A stretch of 59,715 bases of DNA from Corynebacterium striatum ATCC 6940 (GCF_000159135.1 NZ_GG667520.1:548903-608617), one strand, 5' to 3'. Positions 37,481 to 47,305 are shown, counted from the stretch's first letter. Made by a program: numbers and translations. The notes: generated from the sequence alone by a model not told the origin.

Positions 37481-40147
37481 ATGGGGCGAGTGACTTCTTC
37501 GACGACCAAAAACTCCAGCAACAAACCGCGACTTCTGCTCATTGACGGCCACTCCATGGCCTTCCGCGCCTTCTATGCGCTGCCTGCTGAAAACTTCGCA
37601 ACGTCGGGCGGCCAGCACACCAACGCGGTGTACGGATTCCTTTCGATGCTTGCGAACATTATCGCCGAGGAAAAGCCCGAGTATGTGGGCGTTGCCTTCG
37701 ATGTGGGCCGCAAGACCTTCCGTACCGAGATGTTTCCCGAATACAAGGCGCAGCGGGAAGCCGCCCCAGAGGAATTCCGCGGCCAGGTCGATCTCATTCG
37801 CGAGGTGCTGGGCACTCTGGGCATTACGACACTGTCACGTGAGAACTTTGAGGCCGACGATATCGTAGCCACCCTGGCAACCCAGGCCACGGATTTTGAA
37901 ACCCTCATCGTCACCGGTGACCGCGACTACCTGCAACTGGTTAACGAGGACACCACAGTCCTGTACCCGATGCGCGGCGTATCGACCCTGCACCGCTTCA
38001 CCCCGGATGCAGTGGTGGAGAAGTATGGCTTGACCCCTCGGCAATATCCGGACTTCGCTGCGCTGCGTGGCGACCCCTCCGATAACTTGCCGTCGGTTCC
38101 GAAGGTAGGTGAGAAGACCGCAACCAAGTGGATTCTCGAGTACGGCTCCCTCGAGGGCCTCATCGAGCATGCCGAAGATATTAAGGGTGTGGCGGGACAG
38201 AACTTCCGCGATCGCATTGAGCAGGTGCGCATGAACCGCAAGCTCACCCAGATGATCACAGACATGGATCTGGAGGTGACCCCGGCGGATCTGCAGTTCA
38301 AGGGTGCAGCAGTGTCTGAGGTTGCGGAGCGTTTTGACGCGCTCGAGTTCGGCGGCGGGCTCCGCGAGCGTGTCCTTGATGCGATTCCAAATGACGGTGG
38401 TGAGGCACCTGCACAAACAGAAGTGCCTACGCAGGAGACGGAGATCGTCGATGCGCCGCTGAAGCAGTGGCTCAAGGGCAAAAAGGACGTCGCTGTGTTC
38501 GTACAGGGTGACGGGCGTCCGGACCGCGGGGACGCGAGCGCAATTGCGCTTGTCGACGCCGATTTCCACGGCATGCAGCTCGAGCTCGGCGAACTCAGCG
38601 CCGAAGACGATGCAGCACTCGCCCAGTGGCTTAATTCGGATGCGCCCAAGTATTTCCACGAGGCCAAAGCAGCGTTCCATATGCTTGCTGGCCGTGGCAT
38701 CGAGCTGCGCGGCATTGCGCACGACACTGCAATTGCTGCGTACCTGCTGCGCCCTGGGCAGCGCACCTATGAGCTGTCAGATGTTTATCAACGACACCTT
38801 AAGAAGACGCTCGGTCAAGCCAGCGATCAGCTGTCACTGCTAGACGATACGTCCCTGGTGGACCAGGCCGCAGCCATCATGGAGCTGGCCGCAGAACTGA
38901 CAAAGCAGCTGCAAGCCATCGATTCCTTTGAGCTCTACACCGACCTCGAGCTTCCGCTCGTGGGAATCTTGGCCCGCATGGAGGCCACCGGTATTGCCGT
39001 GGACGTGGAGATTCTGGAAACTCAGCTCGACGCCTTCATTGAGCAGGTAGCCGAGCAGGAACGTGCTGCTCGTGAGCTGGCTGGCGACGACTCGCTGAAC
39101 CTGAACTCACCTAAGCAGTTGCAGGCCGTGCTCTTCGAAACTTTCGAGATGCCAAAGACCAAGAAGACCAAGACGGGCTATTCCACGGCTGCCAAAGAGA
39201 TTGAGCAGCTTGCCGTGAACCACCCGCACCCGTTCCTTGATCACCTGTTAGCACACCGTGAGTACCAGAAGATGAAGACCACCCTCGAAGGTCTCATCAA
39301 GACTGTGCAGCCAGACGGCCGAATTCACACTACCTTCAATCAAACGGTGGCATCGACAGGCCGTTTGTCTTCGACGGAACCCAACCTGCAGAACATTCCT
39401 GTGCGCACGGAGGCGGGCCGTCAGATCCGTTCTGCATTCATCGTGGGCGAGGGCTTTGAAACCTTGATGACTGCCGACTACTCACAGATCGAAATGCGCG
39501 TCATGGCTCACCTATCTGAGGACCCCGGTCTCATCGAGGCTTACCGGGCAGGGGAGGATCTGCACAACTACGTGGGGTCTAAGGTCTTCGACGTGCCCGT
39601 CGACGAGGTCACCCCAGAGCTGCGTCGCCGCGTGAAGGCCATGTCCTATGGTCTGGTCTACGGTCTGTCTGCCTTTGGTCTTTCCCAGCAGCTGGGCATT
39701 CCTGCGCGTGAAGCTAAAGAAATCATGGAAAACTACTTCGAGCGCTTCGGTGGCGTGAAGCGCTACCTAGATAACGTGGTGGAGAAGGCACGCAAGGACG
39801 GATACACAGCAACCGTGTTCGGGCGACGCCGTTACCTCCCTGAACTCAACTCGGATAATCGCCTCGCGCGTGAGAACGCCGAGCGCGCAGCGCTCAACGC
39901 CCCTATCCAGGGCACCGCAGCCGACATCATCAAGGTAGCCATGATTCGCGTCGATAATGCGCTGCGCGATCTTAAGTCCCGAGTGCTACTCCAGGTGCAC
40001 GACGAACTTGTCGTCGAAGTTGCGCCGGGGGAGGCGGATGAGGTTAAGAAGATTCTTGAGCGCGAGATGGACTCCGCAATTGAACTCACCGTGCCGCTGG
40101 AGGTTTCCGCCGGCGCGGGCAAGGATTGGGACGCCGCAGCGCACTAA
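37481..40147 (+). CDS. polA: DNA polymerase I
   Basis: 888 residues. The 5'-nuclease domain (to about 310) has LLIDGHSMAFRAFYA, EADDIVATLA and TGDRDYLQL. The middle domain has lost the 3'-5' exonuclease acidic residues, as is usual in actinobacteria. The polymerase domain has motif A DYSQIEMRVMAHLS, motif B RRRVKAMSYGLVYG and motif C VHDEL. It fills gaps and removes RNA primers. The ATG at 37481 has AAAGG upstream; alternatively TAAGAT (37477-37482) 7 bases before a GTG at 37490 suggests a leaderless start 3 codons later. Confidence 0.96.
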   Translation: MGRVTSSTTKNSSNKPRLLLIDGHSMAFRAFYALPAENFATSGGQHTNAVYGFLSMLANIIAEEKPEYVGVAFDVGRKTFRTEMFPEYKAQREAAPEEFRGQVDLIREVLGTLGITTLSRENFEADDIVATLATQATDFETLIVTGDRDYLQLVNEDTTVLYPMRGVSTLHRFTPDAVVEKYGLTPRQYPDFAALRGDPSDNLPSVPKVGEKTATKWILEYGSLEGLIEHAEDIKGVAGQNFRDRIEQVRMNRKLTQMITDMDLEVTPADLQFKGAAVSEVAERFDALEFGGGLRERVLDAIPNDGGEAPAQTEVPTQETEIVDAPLKQWLKGKKDVAVFVQGDGRPDRGDASAIALVDADFHGMQLELGELSAEDDAALAQWLNSDAPKYFHEAKAAFHMLAGRGIELRGIAHDTAIAAYLLRPGQRTYELSDVYQRHLKKTLGQASDQLSLLDDTSLVDQAAAIMELAAELTKQLQAIDSFELYTDLELPLVGILARMEATGIAVDVEILETQLDAFIEQVAEQERAARELAGDDSLNLNSPKQLQAVLFETFEMPKTKKTKTGYSTAAKEIEQLAVNHPHPFLDHLLAHREYQKMKTTLEGLIKTVQPDGRIHTTFNQTVASTGRLSSTEPNLQNIPVRTEAGRQIRSAFIVGEGFETLMTADYSQIEMRVMAHLSEDPGLIEAYRAGEDLHNYVGSKVFDVPVDEVTPELRRRVKAMSYGLVYGLSAFGLSQQLGIPAREAKEIMENYFERFGGVKRYLDNVVEKARKDGYTATVFGRRRYLPELNSDNRLARENAERAALNAPIQGTAADIIKVAMIRVDNALRDLKSRVLLQVHDELVVEVAPGEADEVKKILEREMDSAIELTVPLEVSAGAGKDWDAAAH

Positions 40148-40182
40148 GGCGCGGCAATCACTGGTCAGTCACTCGACAGGAC

Positions 40183-40210
40183 CGGCCCCGCAACTCCACG
40201 CGCGGGGCCG
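40183..40210. terminator. GC-rich hairpin between polA and the RDD gene
   Basis: CGGCCCCGC pairs with GCGGGGCCG (40183-40191, 40202-40210). It sits between two convergent genes. There is no T-run on either side, so it may act with Rho or only as a barrier. Confidence 0.45.
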
Positions 40211-40212
40211 CG

Positions 40213-40668
40213 CTACGCCGCGCGCTGGCGGCGTTCGACGAGACAGTTAGCCACCATGTCGAAAGGCGTTTGACCAGTGGTCAACACGGAGAGACCAAGG
40301 ATTCCGAGCACGATAGTCTCGACGTGAGGGACCCCGGTTAAGGAAATCAGGGTCAGCAGAATCCAGGCGTTGCGCAGGGCCGCGCTCCACCAACCGGGTT
40401 TGTCTGTGATGACTTCGAGCTGCAAGGACCACTTTCCAAGCGAGGTCCGGGTGCGTGCCTCGCAGATCACTCGATAAAGGTAAAAGACCACAGCGAGGGC
40501 CGCGATGTCGTAGATCGCGCCTACTCGCCCAGTTATCGGGGCGTCGAAAAGCGCATTCACGCTCCACCGCACCACGATGATGATGGCCGCGGCGAGGAAG
40601 GCATCAATCCACCAAGCCACAACACGGCGCAGCGTGATACCGAGGCGTTCCTTAACCAAAATCTGCAT
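40213..40668 (-). CDS. RDD-family membrane protein
   Basis: 151 residues, three to four hydrophobic segments. RDD features are an Arg and Asp near the first helix (LRRVVAWWIDAFLAAA) and the RTSLGKWSLQLEVI signature. Family functions are poorly known (some transport or sodium roles). The ATG at 40668 is preferred to a TTG six codons earlier. It follows the methyltransferase gene on the same strand after a 67-base gap. Confidence 0.8.
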   Translation of the reverse strand: MQILVKERLGITLRRVVAWWIDAFLAAAIIIVVRWSVNALFDAPITGRVGAIYDIAALAVVFYLYRVICEARTRTSLGKWSLQLEVITDKPGWWSAALRNAWILLTLISLTGVPHVETIVLGILGLSVLTTGQTPFDMVANCLVERRQRAA

Positions 40669-40700
40669 GCAGTAGAGCCTACTCAACGGGTGTCTGCGCT

Positions 40701-40747
40701 AGACAATGGCGATCATTGTCTGACCCATACTGTGATCATTGTCTGAC
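40701..40747. repeat. 14-bp direct repeat and hairpin at the methyltransferase 3' end
   Basis: GATCATTGTCTGAC occurs at 40711-40724 and again at 40734-40747. The first copy also joins AGACAATG (40701-40708) in a perfect 8-bp hairpin with CATTGTCT (40714-40721). The second copy covers the last codons and stop of the methyltransferase gene. The hairpin lacks a T-run. Confidence 0.7.
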
Positions 40748-41494
40748 ACAGACAAAAACGATTGTTCCCGGGAAAATCTCGCCACGCTCCCTTGACCACT
40801 GGCCCCAAGTCAGGTCAAGGTCCTCCGGCCACTCGGGCTCGAGGATGTCTTCAATCAGGAATCCGCCGCGGGTTTGTAGCGCGCGCAGCCAGTCGCCTAC
40901 GGTGCGGTGGAACTCAGCGTAGGTGAGGTTTCCCTCCGCGTCGCTCTCGATATAGGCGCGGTCGAAATACGGCAACTCCGCGGTGAGGTTCGCGGGATCG
41001 TCGGGGAAAATCCATCGCATCGGGTGGTTGGTGGAGAACACGAATCTCCCACCGGGCTTAAGTACGCGATGCACCTCCGCCAAGGCTTGGTCGATGTTGG
41101 CAATGAAAGGAAGGGCGCCAAAGGCTGAGAACACCACGTCGAATGAATCGTTGGAGTAGGGAAGCGCCAACACATCAGCCTGCACAAGCGGCAAGCCCCC
41201 AGGCGCGTGTGTCAGCATCCCGCGCGAAATATCGAAGCCCGTGGCAAACCGCGCGCGTCCTTGCAACCACGCAGTACACGGCGCAGAGCCGCACCCGAGT
41301 TCCAAAACTGTGGAAGTAGAGACGTCGCCAAGCAACTGCGCCTGCTCCTCGTGTAGCATCTCGGGACACCAGTAAAACGAGGACAAATATTCCTCGTGTG
41401 CCGCATGATAATCGCGGGCGTCGCTGTCCCAGAATTGACGATTCGCGTGCGACGGGGAGAAGCGTGGCGCGGGGGACTGTGAATCAGCAGACAC
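40736..41494 (-). CDS. Class I SAM-dependent methyltransferase
   Basis: 252 residues. The SAM-binding motif I is TVLELGCGSAPCT, motif II GFDISRGML, and motif IV SFDVVFSAFGALPF, followed by VLKPGGRFVFSTNHP. This is the general small-molecule type (methyltransferase type 11); the substrate is unknown. The N-terminal ANRQFWDSDARDYHAAHEEYL is seen in homologues encoded near polA in corynebacteria. It is divergent from rpsA. Confidence 0.88.
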   Translation of the reverse strand: MSADSQSPAPRFSPSHANRQFWDSDARDYHAAHEEYLSSFYWCPEMLHEEQAQLLGDVSTSTVLELGCGSAPCTAWLQGRARFATGFDISRGMLTHAPGGLPLVQADVLALPYSNDSFDVVFSAFGALPFIANIDQALAEVHRVLKPGGRFVFSTNHPMRWIFPDDPANLTAELPYFDRAYIESDAEGNLTYAEFHRTVGDWLRALQTRGGFLIEDILEPEWPEDLDLTWGQWSRERGEIFPGTIVFVCVRQ

Positions 41495-41530
41495 TGAAGG
41501 GCTCCTTGAATGCGCGTGCCGCGTGTATAT

Positions 41531-41559
41531 TTGCCGTTTTAGCTGCGCGGATGTAGTGT
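41531..41559 (+). promoter_or_regulatory. Candidate rpsA promoter
   Basis: TTGCCG (41531-41536), 17-base spacer, TAGTGT (41554-41559). The transcript would carry a leader of about 170 bases before the rpsA ATG. The leader may fold, and S1 autoregulation there is possible, as in other bacteria. Confidence 0.5.
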
Positions 41560-41740
41560 TGTACGGGCGTGTCTATGCCGTGGGTTGTCTAAGGCTTCCG
41601 TAGGAGGGCTTTATACATCGTCACGGCGGGATCGGAATCCATCCTAAACCATCGCCATTTGGCCTGTTTAGAGATGCTTTTCGAGAGACCCGTAACTGTC
41701 CAATTACGATCTCCTACATCACTTCGGAGCATTTCTACAT

Positions 41741-43201
41741 ATGCCAACTTCTAACACCCCTCAGGTTGCGATTAACGACATCGGAACCGCTGAGGACTTC
41801 CTCGCTGCTGTTGACGCAACCATCAAGTACTTCAACGATGGTGACATCGTCGAGGGCACCGTGGTCAAGGTTGACCACGACGAGGTCCTGCTCGACATCG
41901 GATACAAGACCGAAGGCGTCATCCCGTCCCGCGAGCTGTCCATCAAGCACGACGTCGACCCGGATGAGGTCGTCGAGGTCGGCGATCAGATCGACGCACT
42001 TGTTCTCACCAAGGAGGACAAGGAAGGCCGTCTGATCCTGTCCAAGAAGCGCGCACAGTACGAGCGCGCTTGGGGCGCAGTCGAGGAGCTGCACGCCAAG
42101 GAAGAGCCAGTTACCGGTACCGTTATCGAGGTCGTCAAGGGCGGCCTGATTCTGGACATCGGCCTGCGTGGCTTCCTGCCTGCTTCCCTCGTCGAGATGC
42201 GTCGCGTCCGCGACCTGGAGCCATACATCGGCCAGGAGCTGGAAGCAAAGATCATCGAGCTCGACAAGCAGCGTAACAACGTCGTCCTGTCCCGCCGTGC
42301 ATTCCTCGAGCAGACCCAGTCTGAGGTTCGCTCCGAGTTCCTGCACCAGCTGCAGAAGGGCCAGGTCCGCAAGGGCGTTGTTTCCTCCATCGTCAACTTC
42401 GGCGCATTCGTTGATCTCGGCGGTGTCGACGGCCTGGTTCACGTTTCCGAGCTGTCTTGGAAGCACATCGACCACCCGTCCGAGGTTGTCACCGTTGGCG
42501 ACGAAGTCACCGTTGAGGTTCTCGACGTTGATCTCGACCGCGAGCGCGTTTCCCTCTCCCTGAAGGCTACCCAGGAAGATCCGTGGCGCGTATTCGCCCG
42601 CACCCACGCTGTGGGCCAGATCGTCCCGGGCAAGGTCACCAAGCTCGTTCCGTTCGGCGCATTCGTTCGCGTCGAAGAGGGCATCGAGGGCCTGGTTCAC
42701 ATCTCCGAGCTGGCTCAGCGCCACGTCGAGGTTCCGGACCAGGTTGTCACCGTTGGCCAGGAAGTCATGGTCAAGGTCATCGACATCGATCTCGAGCGTC
42801 GTCGTATCTCCCTGTCCGTTAAGCAGGCAGACGAGGACTACACCGAAGAGTTCGATCCGTCCAAGTACGGCATGGCTGACTCCTACGACGAGCAGGGCAA
42901 CTACGTCTTCCCAGAGGGCTTCGACCCAGAGACCAACGAGTGGCTCGAGGGCTACGACGAGCAGCGTCAGGCTTGGGAGGCACGCTACGCCGAGTCCGAG
43001 CGTCGCTTCAACCTGCACACCGCTCAGATCGAGCGCAACCGTGCCGCAGCCGCTGAGGCTGCAGAGGCTAACGAGTCCTCCAACTACTCCTCCGAGTCCA
43101 ACGATGCAGCTCCGGCATCCGAGGCACCGGCTGAGGTTGGCGGCTCCTTGGCTTCCGACGAGCAGCTCGCTGCTCTGCGCGACAAGCTCGCTGGTAACTA
43201 A
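41741..43201 (+). CDS. rpsA: 30S ribosomal protein S1
   Basis: 486 residues with four S1 repeats (about 35-105, 122-190, 207-277, 292-363) recognisable by DGDIVEGTVVKVDHDEVLLDIG, VTGTVIEVVKGGLILDIGL, KGVVSSIVNFGAFVDLGG and PGKVTKLVPFGAFVRVEEG. Actinobacterial S1 has four repeats rather than six. It holds mRNA on the small subunit. The C-terminus is acidic and Ala/Ser-rich. Codon use is strongly biased, as expected for a highly expressed gene. Confidence 0.97.
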   Translation: MPTSNTPQVAINDIGTAEDFLAAVDATIKYFNDGDIVEGTVVKVDHDEVLLDIGYKTEGVIPSRELSIKHDVDPDEVVEVGDQIDALVLTKEDKEGRLILSKKRAQYERAWGAVEELHAKEEPVTGTVIEVVKGGLILDIGLRGFLPASLVEMRRVRDLEPYIGQELEAKIIELDKQRNNVVLSRRAFLEQTQSEVRSEFLHQLQKGQVRKGVVSSIVNFGAFVDLGGVDGLVHVSELSWKHIDHPSEVVTVGDEVTVEVLDVDLDRERVSLSLKATQEDPWRVFARTHAVGQIVPGKVTKLVPFGAFVRVEEGIEGLVHISELAQRHVEVPDQVVTVGQEVMVKVIDIDLERRRISLSVKQADEDYTEEFDPSKYGMADSYDEQGNYVFPEGFDPETNEWLEGYDEQRQAWEARYAESERRFNLHTAQIERNRAAAAEAAEANESSNYSSESNDAAPASEAPAEVGGSLASDEQLAALRDKLAGN

Positions 43202-43242
43202 GTCTTAACTTTCAAGGCTTAAACAGCGCCTAGCTGAATGTA

Positions 43243-43286
43243 GGCCGCATCCTTCGTTCTTATTTGAACGCAGGATGCGGCCTTTT
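43243..43286 (+). terminator. Terminator of rpsA
   Basis: An 11-bp stem (43243-43253 with 43272-43282), inner GTTC/GAAC pairs, and TTTT after it. It lies 41 bases past the rpsA stop and right before the coaE promoter. Confidence 0.88.
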
Positions 43287-43304
43287 CGCGTAGTCTGAAC
43301 CTTT

Positions 43305-43904
43305 ATGAAACTCATCGGACTCACTGGCGGCATCGGAAGCGGAAAGTCCACCGTTGCCCGTTTGCTCAAGGAACAGGGCTGGACTGTGGTCGACGCGGAC
43401 CAGATCGCGCGGGACATCGTTGAGCCAGGCGAGCCGGCACTGACAGAGCTTGCTGAGGCTTTTGGCGCTGACATTATCCGCGAGGACGGAAGCTTGAACC
43501 GTGGTCTTCTGGCCACGCGCGCGTTTGGCGACGCCGCGTCGACGCAGCGCCTCAACGACATTACGCACCCACGAATCGAGGCTGAGACTCAGCGGCGGTT
43601 CGACGCTGCCCGCAGCGCTGGCGAGGAATTTGTGGTGTATGACATGCCATTGCTCGTGGACAAAGGTCTCCACACTGGGATGGATTACACCATCGTGGTC
43701 GACGTGGATGTGGCCACGCGTGTGCAGCGCCTCGTGGAGTTTCGCGGTCTTGATGAGACCGATGCGCGGCGCCGGATCGCAGCGCAGATTTCGGATGACG
43801 CACGGCTGGCAGTCGCTGACTTTGTCATTGATAACAACGGTGCCCTTGAGGAACTTCCTGGGCAAGTTGAACGCGTGGTTCCTGAAATCGCCGCTAAGAA
43901 ATAG
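43305..43904 (+). CDS. coaE: Dephospho-CoA kinase
   Basis: 199 residues. P-loop GLTGGIGSGKST, then DADQIARDIVEPGEPAL, ITHPRIEAE and YDMPLLVDKG signatures. It phosphorylates dephospho-CoA to coenzyme A. TAGTCT (43291-43296) lies 8 bases before the ATG, so the mRNA is probably leaderless. In actinobacteria coaE usually lies between rpsA and uvrB as here. Confidence 0.95.
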   Translation: MKLIGLTGGIGSGKSTVARLLKEQGWTVVDADQIARDIVEPGEPALTELAEAFGADIIREDGSLNRGLLATRAFGDAASTQRLNDITHPRIEAETQRRFDAARSAGEEFVVYDMPLLVDKGLHTGMDYTIVVDVDVATRVQRLVEFRGLDETDARRRIAAQISDDARLAVADFVIDNNGALEELPGQVERVVPEIAAKK

Positions 43905-44009
43905 AGTGCTGCAGGCTTTTCTTAAGACAACTAATTTTCATTACTGATGTAGATAAAATTTACGCAGTTCTCTTTTTGTGTTCATTTTGGTTTCTTAGTG
44001 TCTGCTCCT

Positions 44010-44372
44010 ATGGGGACGTGGGACGTAGGGCCATTTGATAATCATGCCGCTTGTGAGTTGCTTGCGGAGCTTCGTGATGGCACCTTCGATTTCGAGCATT
44101 TCAAGAGATCCTGCGCTGATAGTCCCCTTGACGTAGATGAAGCTGAAAAGGTTATTGCGCTGGGAGCGCTAGTGAATACTCCGCAGGACCGGCTGCCCAA
44201 CGGCGTGTCAGCTAAGGAATTGAAGTCGATTTGTACTCCGCAGTCGCGAGCGTGGTTGCGAAAGAAGATTAATTCGACCTTGGAGCCTGAAAGCTCGCCT
44301 GTTTATGCGCTGTGGGAAACAACAGGGGAGTTGGAGATCTGGGTGCAGTCGGTTCGTGCGTCTTTGCCCTAG
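44010..44372 (+). CDS. DUF4259 family protein
   Basis: 120 residues from the ATG at 44010, starting MGTWDVGPFDNHAACELLAEL, the DUF4259 signature (core GTWDVGPFDN). Family function is unknown. A GTG at 43998 is in frame and could also be used. The stretch before it (43905-43997) is AT-rich with GATAAAATT that may hold its -10 box. It ends just before the uvrB region. Confidence 0.78.
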   Translation: MGTWDVGPFDNHAACELLAELRDGTFDFEHFKRSCADSPLDVDEAEKVIALGALVNTPQDRLPNGVSAKELKSICTPQSRAWLRKKINSTLEPESSPVYALWETTGELEIWVQSVRASLP

Positions 44373-44441
44373 GTGGCCGAACACGATAAAGCGCGTTTAG
44401 CCGCGCAATGGTTGCCAAGAAATAGCGCTAGACTGGCCGTC

Positions 44442-46535
44442 ATGGCTTTTGCAGCAGAACATCCCATTTTGCCCGTCTCTGAACACCGTCCCGTTGGAGA
44501 GGTGGAGCGGCGATCCGCAGAATTCAAGGTGGAGTCAGAGTTTCAGCCCTCGGGCGACCAGCCGGCTGCCATCGCTGAGCTCGACGAGCGTCTCAGTAGA
44601 GGCGAGCGCGATGTTGTGCTCATGGGTGCAACCGGTACAGGCAAATCAGCTACAGCAGCGTGGCTCATTGAAAAGCAACAGCGTCCCACGCTCGTCATGG
44701 CCCCAAACAAGACCTTGGCAGCGCAATTGGCTAACGAGCTGCGCCAGCTGCTCCCACACAATGCGGTGGAGTACTTCGTCTCCTACTACGACTACTACCA
44801 ACCAGAGGCCTATATCGCGCAGACGGATACCTACATTGAGAAGGATTCCTCCATTAACGAGGACGTCGAACGCCTGCGCCACTCCGCGACTTCCGCATTG
44901 CTTTCTCGCCGCGACGTTGTTGTTGTTTCCTCCGTGTCTTGTATCTACGGTCTGGGCACGCCGCAATCCTATTTAGACCGTTCGGTGATAATCGAGGAAG
45001 GCGAGGAAATCGACCGCGACCGCTTCCTGCGCCTGCTTGTGGATATTCAATATGAGCGCAACGATGTGGGCTTTACTCGTGGTACTTTCCGCGTGAAGGG
45101 CGATACGGTCGACATCATCCCGGCCTACGAGGAACGTGCGGTACGGATTGAGTTCTTTGGTGATGATGTTGACGAGCTCTATTACATCCATCCGCTGACG
45201 GGCGACGTCCTCGAGCGCGTCGACGAGGTGCGAATCTTTCCAGCTACGCACTATGTGGCTGGTCCAGAACGCATGGCAAAGGCAGTGGAAGATATCAAGG
45301 CGGAACTTGCCGAGCGGCTCGCCGACCTAGAAAACCGCGGCAAGTTACTAGAGGCGCAGCGTCTGCGCATGCGTACCGAGTACGACCTAGAGATGATTGA
45401 GCAGGTTGGCTTCTGTTCCGGCATTGAGAACTACTCCCGCCACATTGACGGGCGCCCGGCAGGTTCCGCACCAGCTACGCTGCTGGACTACTTCCCAGAG
45501 GACTTCCTGACCATCATTGACGAGTCTCACGTAACCGTTCCGCAGATTGGCGGCATGTTCGAAGGCGACATGTCCCGCAAGCGCAACCTTGTGGAATTCG
45601 GGTTCCGCCTGCCGTCAGCTACGGACAACCGTCCGCTAACCTTCGACGAATTCGAAGAACGCGTTGGCCAGACCGTCTACATGTCCGCAACCCCAGGCAA
45701 CTTCGAGCTCACGGCCTCCCAAGGCGAGTACGTGGAGCAGGTTATCCGCCCAACCGGACTTATTGATCCGAAAGTCACAGTCAAGCCGACCAAGGGCCAA
45801 ATCGACGATCTCATCGATGAGATTCGTCAACGCACGGCAAAGCAAGAGCGTGTGCTTGTCACTACGCTTACCAAACGCATGGCCGAGGACCTCACGGATT
45901 ACCTGTTGGAGCACGGCGTTAAGGTGCGCTACCTCCACTCAGACATCGATACCTTGCAGCGCGTGGAGTTGTTGCGCCAGCTGCGCTTGGGCGAGTACGA
46001 CGTCCTCGTGGGCATCAACCTGCTGCGTGAGGGACTTGACCTTCCTGAGGTTTCCTTGGTGGCCATCCTTGATGCCGATAAGGAGGGCTTTCTGCGCTCG
46101 ACGACGTCACTTATCCAGACCATTGGCCGTGCAGCGCGAAATGTCTCAGGCGAGGTCATTATGTACGCGGACAAGATAACTGACTCGATGCAGGAAGCCA
46201 TTGAGGAAACCGAGCGACGCCGCGCGAAGCAAATTGCCTATAACGAGGAACACGGAATTGACCCGCAGCCGTTGCGTAAGAAGATCGCGGACATTCTGGA
46301 CCAGGTCTACGAATCCGATGGGGAAGAGGCCGCCGCAAGTGACCCAGCCGCGCTGATGGATAAGCCTGATGTCTCCACGATGGCAGTCGATGAGGTACAA
46401 AAGCTGATCGACGACCTCACCGCCCAGATGGGCGCTGCGGCTCGTGAACTCAAATTTGAGCTGGCGGGCCGGCTACGTGATGAGATTGCGGATCTCAAGA
46501 AAGAGCTGCGCGGTCTCAAGGAAGCGGGAATCTAA
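44442..46535 (+). CDS. uvrB: UvrABC system protein B
   Basis: 697 residues. UvrB is the damage-verifying helicase-like subunit of nucleotide excision repair. Walker [10 protein letters not shown], the beta-hairpin [21 protein letters not shown] (core [10 protein letters not shown]), helicase motif Asp-Glu-Ser-His in IIDESHVT, the [10 protein letters not shown] motif, and a C-terminal UVR domain ([16 protein letters not shown]). The ATG at 44442 follows TAGACT after 7 bases, so a leaderless start is likely; a GTG at 44373 directly after the previous stop is the alternative. Confidence 0.96.
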   Translation: MAFAAEHPILPVSEHRPVGEVERRSAEFKVESEFQPSGDQPAAIAELDERLSRGERDVVLMGATGTGKSATAAWLIEKQQRPTLVMAPNKTLAAQLANELRQLLPHNAVEYFVSYYDYYQPEAYIAQTDTYIEKDSSINEDVERLRHSATSALLSRRDVVVVSSVSCIYGLGTPQSYLDRSVIIEEGEEIDRDRFLRLLVDIQYERNDVGFTRGTFRVKGDTVDIIPAYEERAVRIEFFGDDVDELYYIHPLTGDVLERVDEVRIFPATHYVAGPERMAKAVEDIKAELAERLADLENRGKLLEAQRLRMRTEYDLEMIEQVGFCSGIENYSRHIDGRPAGSAPATLLDYFPEDFLTIIDESHVTVPQIGGMFEGDMSRKRNLVEFGFRLPSATDNRPLTFDEFEERVGQTVYMSATPGNFELTASQGEYVEQVIRPTGLIDPKVTVKPTKGQIDDLIDEIRQRTAKQERVLVTTLTKRMAEDLTDYLLEHGVKVRYLHSDIDTLQRVELLRQLRLGEYDVLVGINLLREGLDLPEVSLVAILDADKEGFLRSTTSLIQTIGRAARNVSGEVIMYADKITDSMQEAIEETERRRAKQIAYNEEHGIDPQPLRKKIADILDQVYESDGEEAAASDPAALMDKPDVSTMAVDEVQKLIDDLTAQMGAAARELKFELAGRLRDEIADLKKELRGLKEAGI

Positions 46536-46570
46536 AAGAGCTTAAAAGTGAAGCGTGGGCGACACGGTCG

Positions 46571-46647
46571 CAAAATTGTGAGAAAAACAGCACGTTGATT
46601 AATGCGTCAAAATTGACACGTCGAGTAACGAGTCAGTCACAAAATTG
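46571..46647. repeat. Three CAAAATTG operator-like repeats before uspA
   Basis: CAAAATTG occurs at 46571-46578, 46608-46615 and 46640-46647. The first and third share GTC-N-CAAAATTGT-N-AG; the second lies in GTCAA-AA-TTGAC. The third copy abuts TAGACT (46649-46654), a likely -10 box of uspA. Repeated dyad-like sites over a promoter suggest cooperative binding by a regulator. Confidence 0.55.
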
Positions 46648-46735
46648 TTAGACTAGCGATTGCGCCTTTAAAGCATAAGCAATTTGCATATTCTGCATCA
46701 TCACTTGGGGCTAAGGCCCCTAAAGAAAGGTCATC

Positions 46736-47176
46736 ATGAGCGATTACAACAAGATCGTGGTTGGCACCGACGGATCCAAGTCCTCCCTCCTCGCAGTGGA
46801 GCGCGCCGCCAAGATCGCCGCAGCATTCGATGCAACTCTAATCATCGGTTGTGCTTACTACGAGAACCAGGAGCAGGCTTCCAAGACCTTGCGCCAGGAT
46901 TCCGTGACCATTCTGGGTGACGAGAAGGCAGAGGCTAACCTGCAGGCGGGCAAGGAGCACGCCGAGAAGTTCGGTGTTGCTAAGGTCGAGACCGCCGTTC
47001 GCCCTGGCACCCCAGTCCAGGCACTGATGTCCATCGTCAACGACAACAACGCTGACCTACTCATCGTCGGTAACCGCGGCATCAACTCCCTGACCGGCCG
47101 TCTGCTGGGTTCCGTTCCGGCCGATGTTGCTCGCCAGTCCGATTGCGACGTCATGATCGTCCACACCGTGAACTAA
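46736..47176 (+). CDS. Universal stress protein
   Basis: 146 residues, UspA fold. The ATP-binding motif G-x2-G-x9-G-S is present in GNRGINSLTGRLLGSVPADV. The N-terminal strand is IVVGTDGSKSSLLAVERAA. It is induced by stress in homologues; its binding partners are unknown. AGAAAGG is the likely ribosome binding site upstream of the ATG. It has its own promoter region with three repeats and its own strong terminator. Confidence 0.94.
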   Translation: MSDYNKIVVGTDGSKSSLLAVERAAKIAAAFDATLIIGCAYYENQEQASKTLRQDSVTILGDEKAEANLQAGKEHAEKFGVAKVETAVRPGTPVQALMSIVNDNNADLLIVGNRGINSLTGRLLGSVPADVARQSDCDVMIVHTVN

Positions 47177-47205
47177 GAACCTGTGCCGCCCAAGCGGCAG
47201 CAGAT

Positions 47206-47249
47206 AAGGCCTAGGGCTCCTCACTGAGGAACCCTAGGCCTTTATTTTT
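47206..47249 (+). terminator. Terminator of the universal stress protein gene
   Basis: An 11-bp stem (47206-47216 with 47232-47242), an inner CCTC/GAGG stem, and TTTATTTTTTT afterwards. It is also in reach of the convergent phosphatase gene. Confidence 0.92.
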
Positions 47250-47305
47250 TTAAATCCGCTGTGCTCGCCGGCCTATGCACCGGGACCGGACGCATTGTTG
47301 GTGTC

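Noticed and set aside
41741..43018. Long minus-strand frame opposite rpsA
   Set aside because: Codon bias of rpsA creates open antisense frames; the plus strand has four clear S1 domains.
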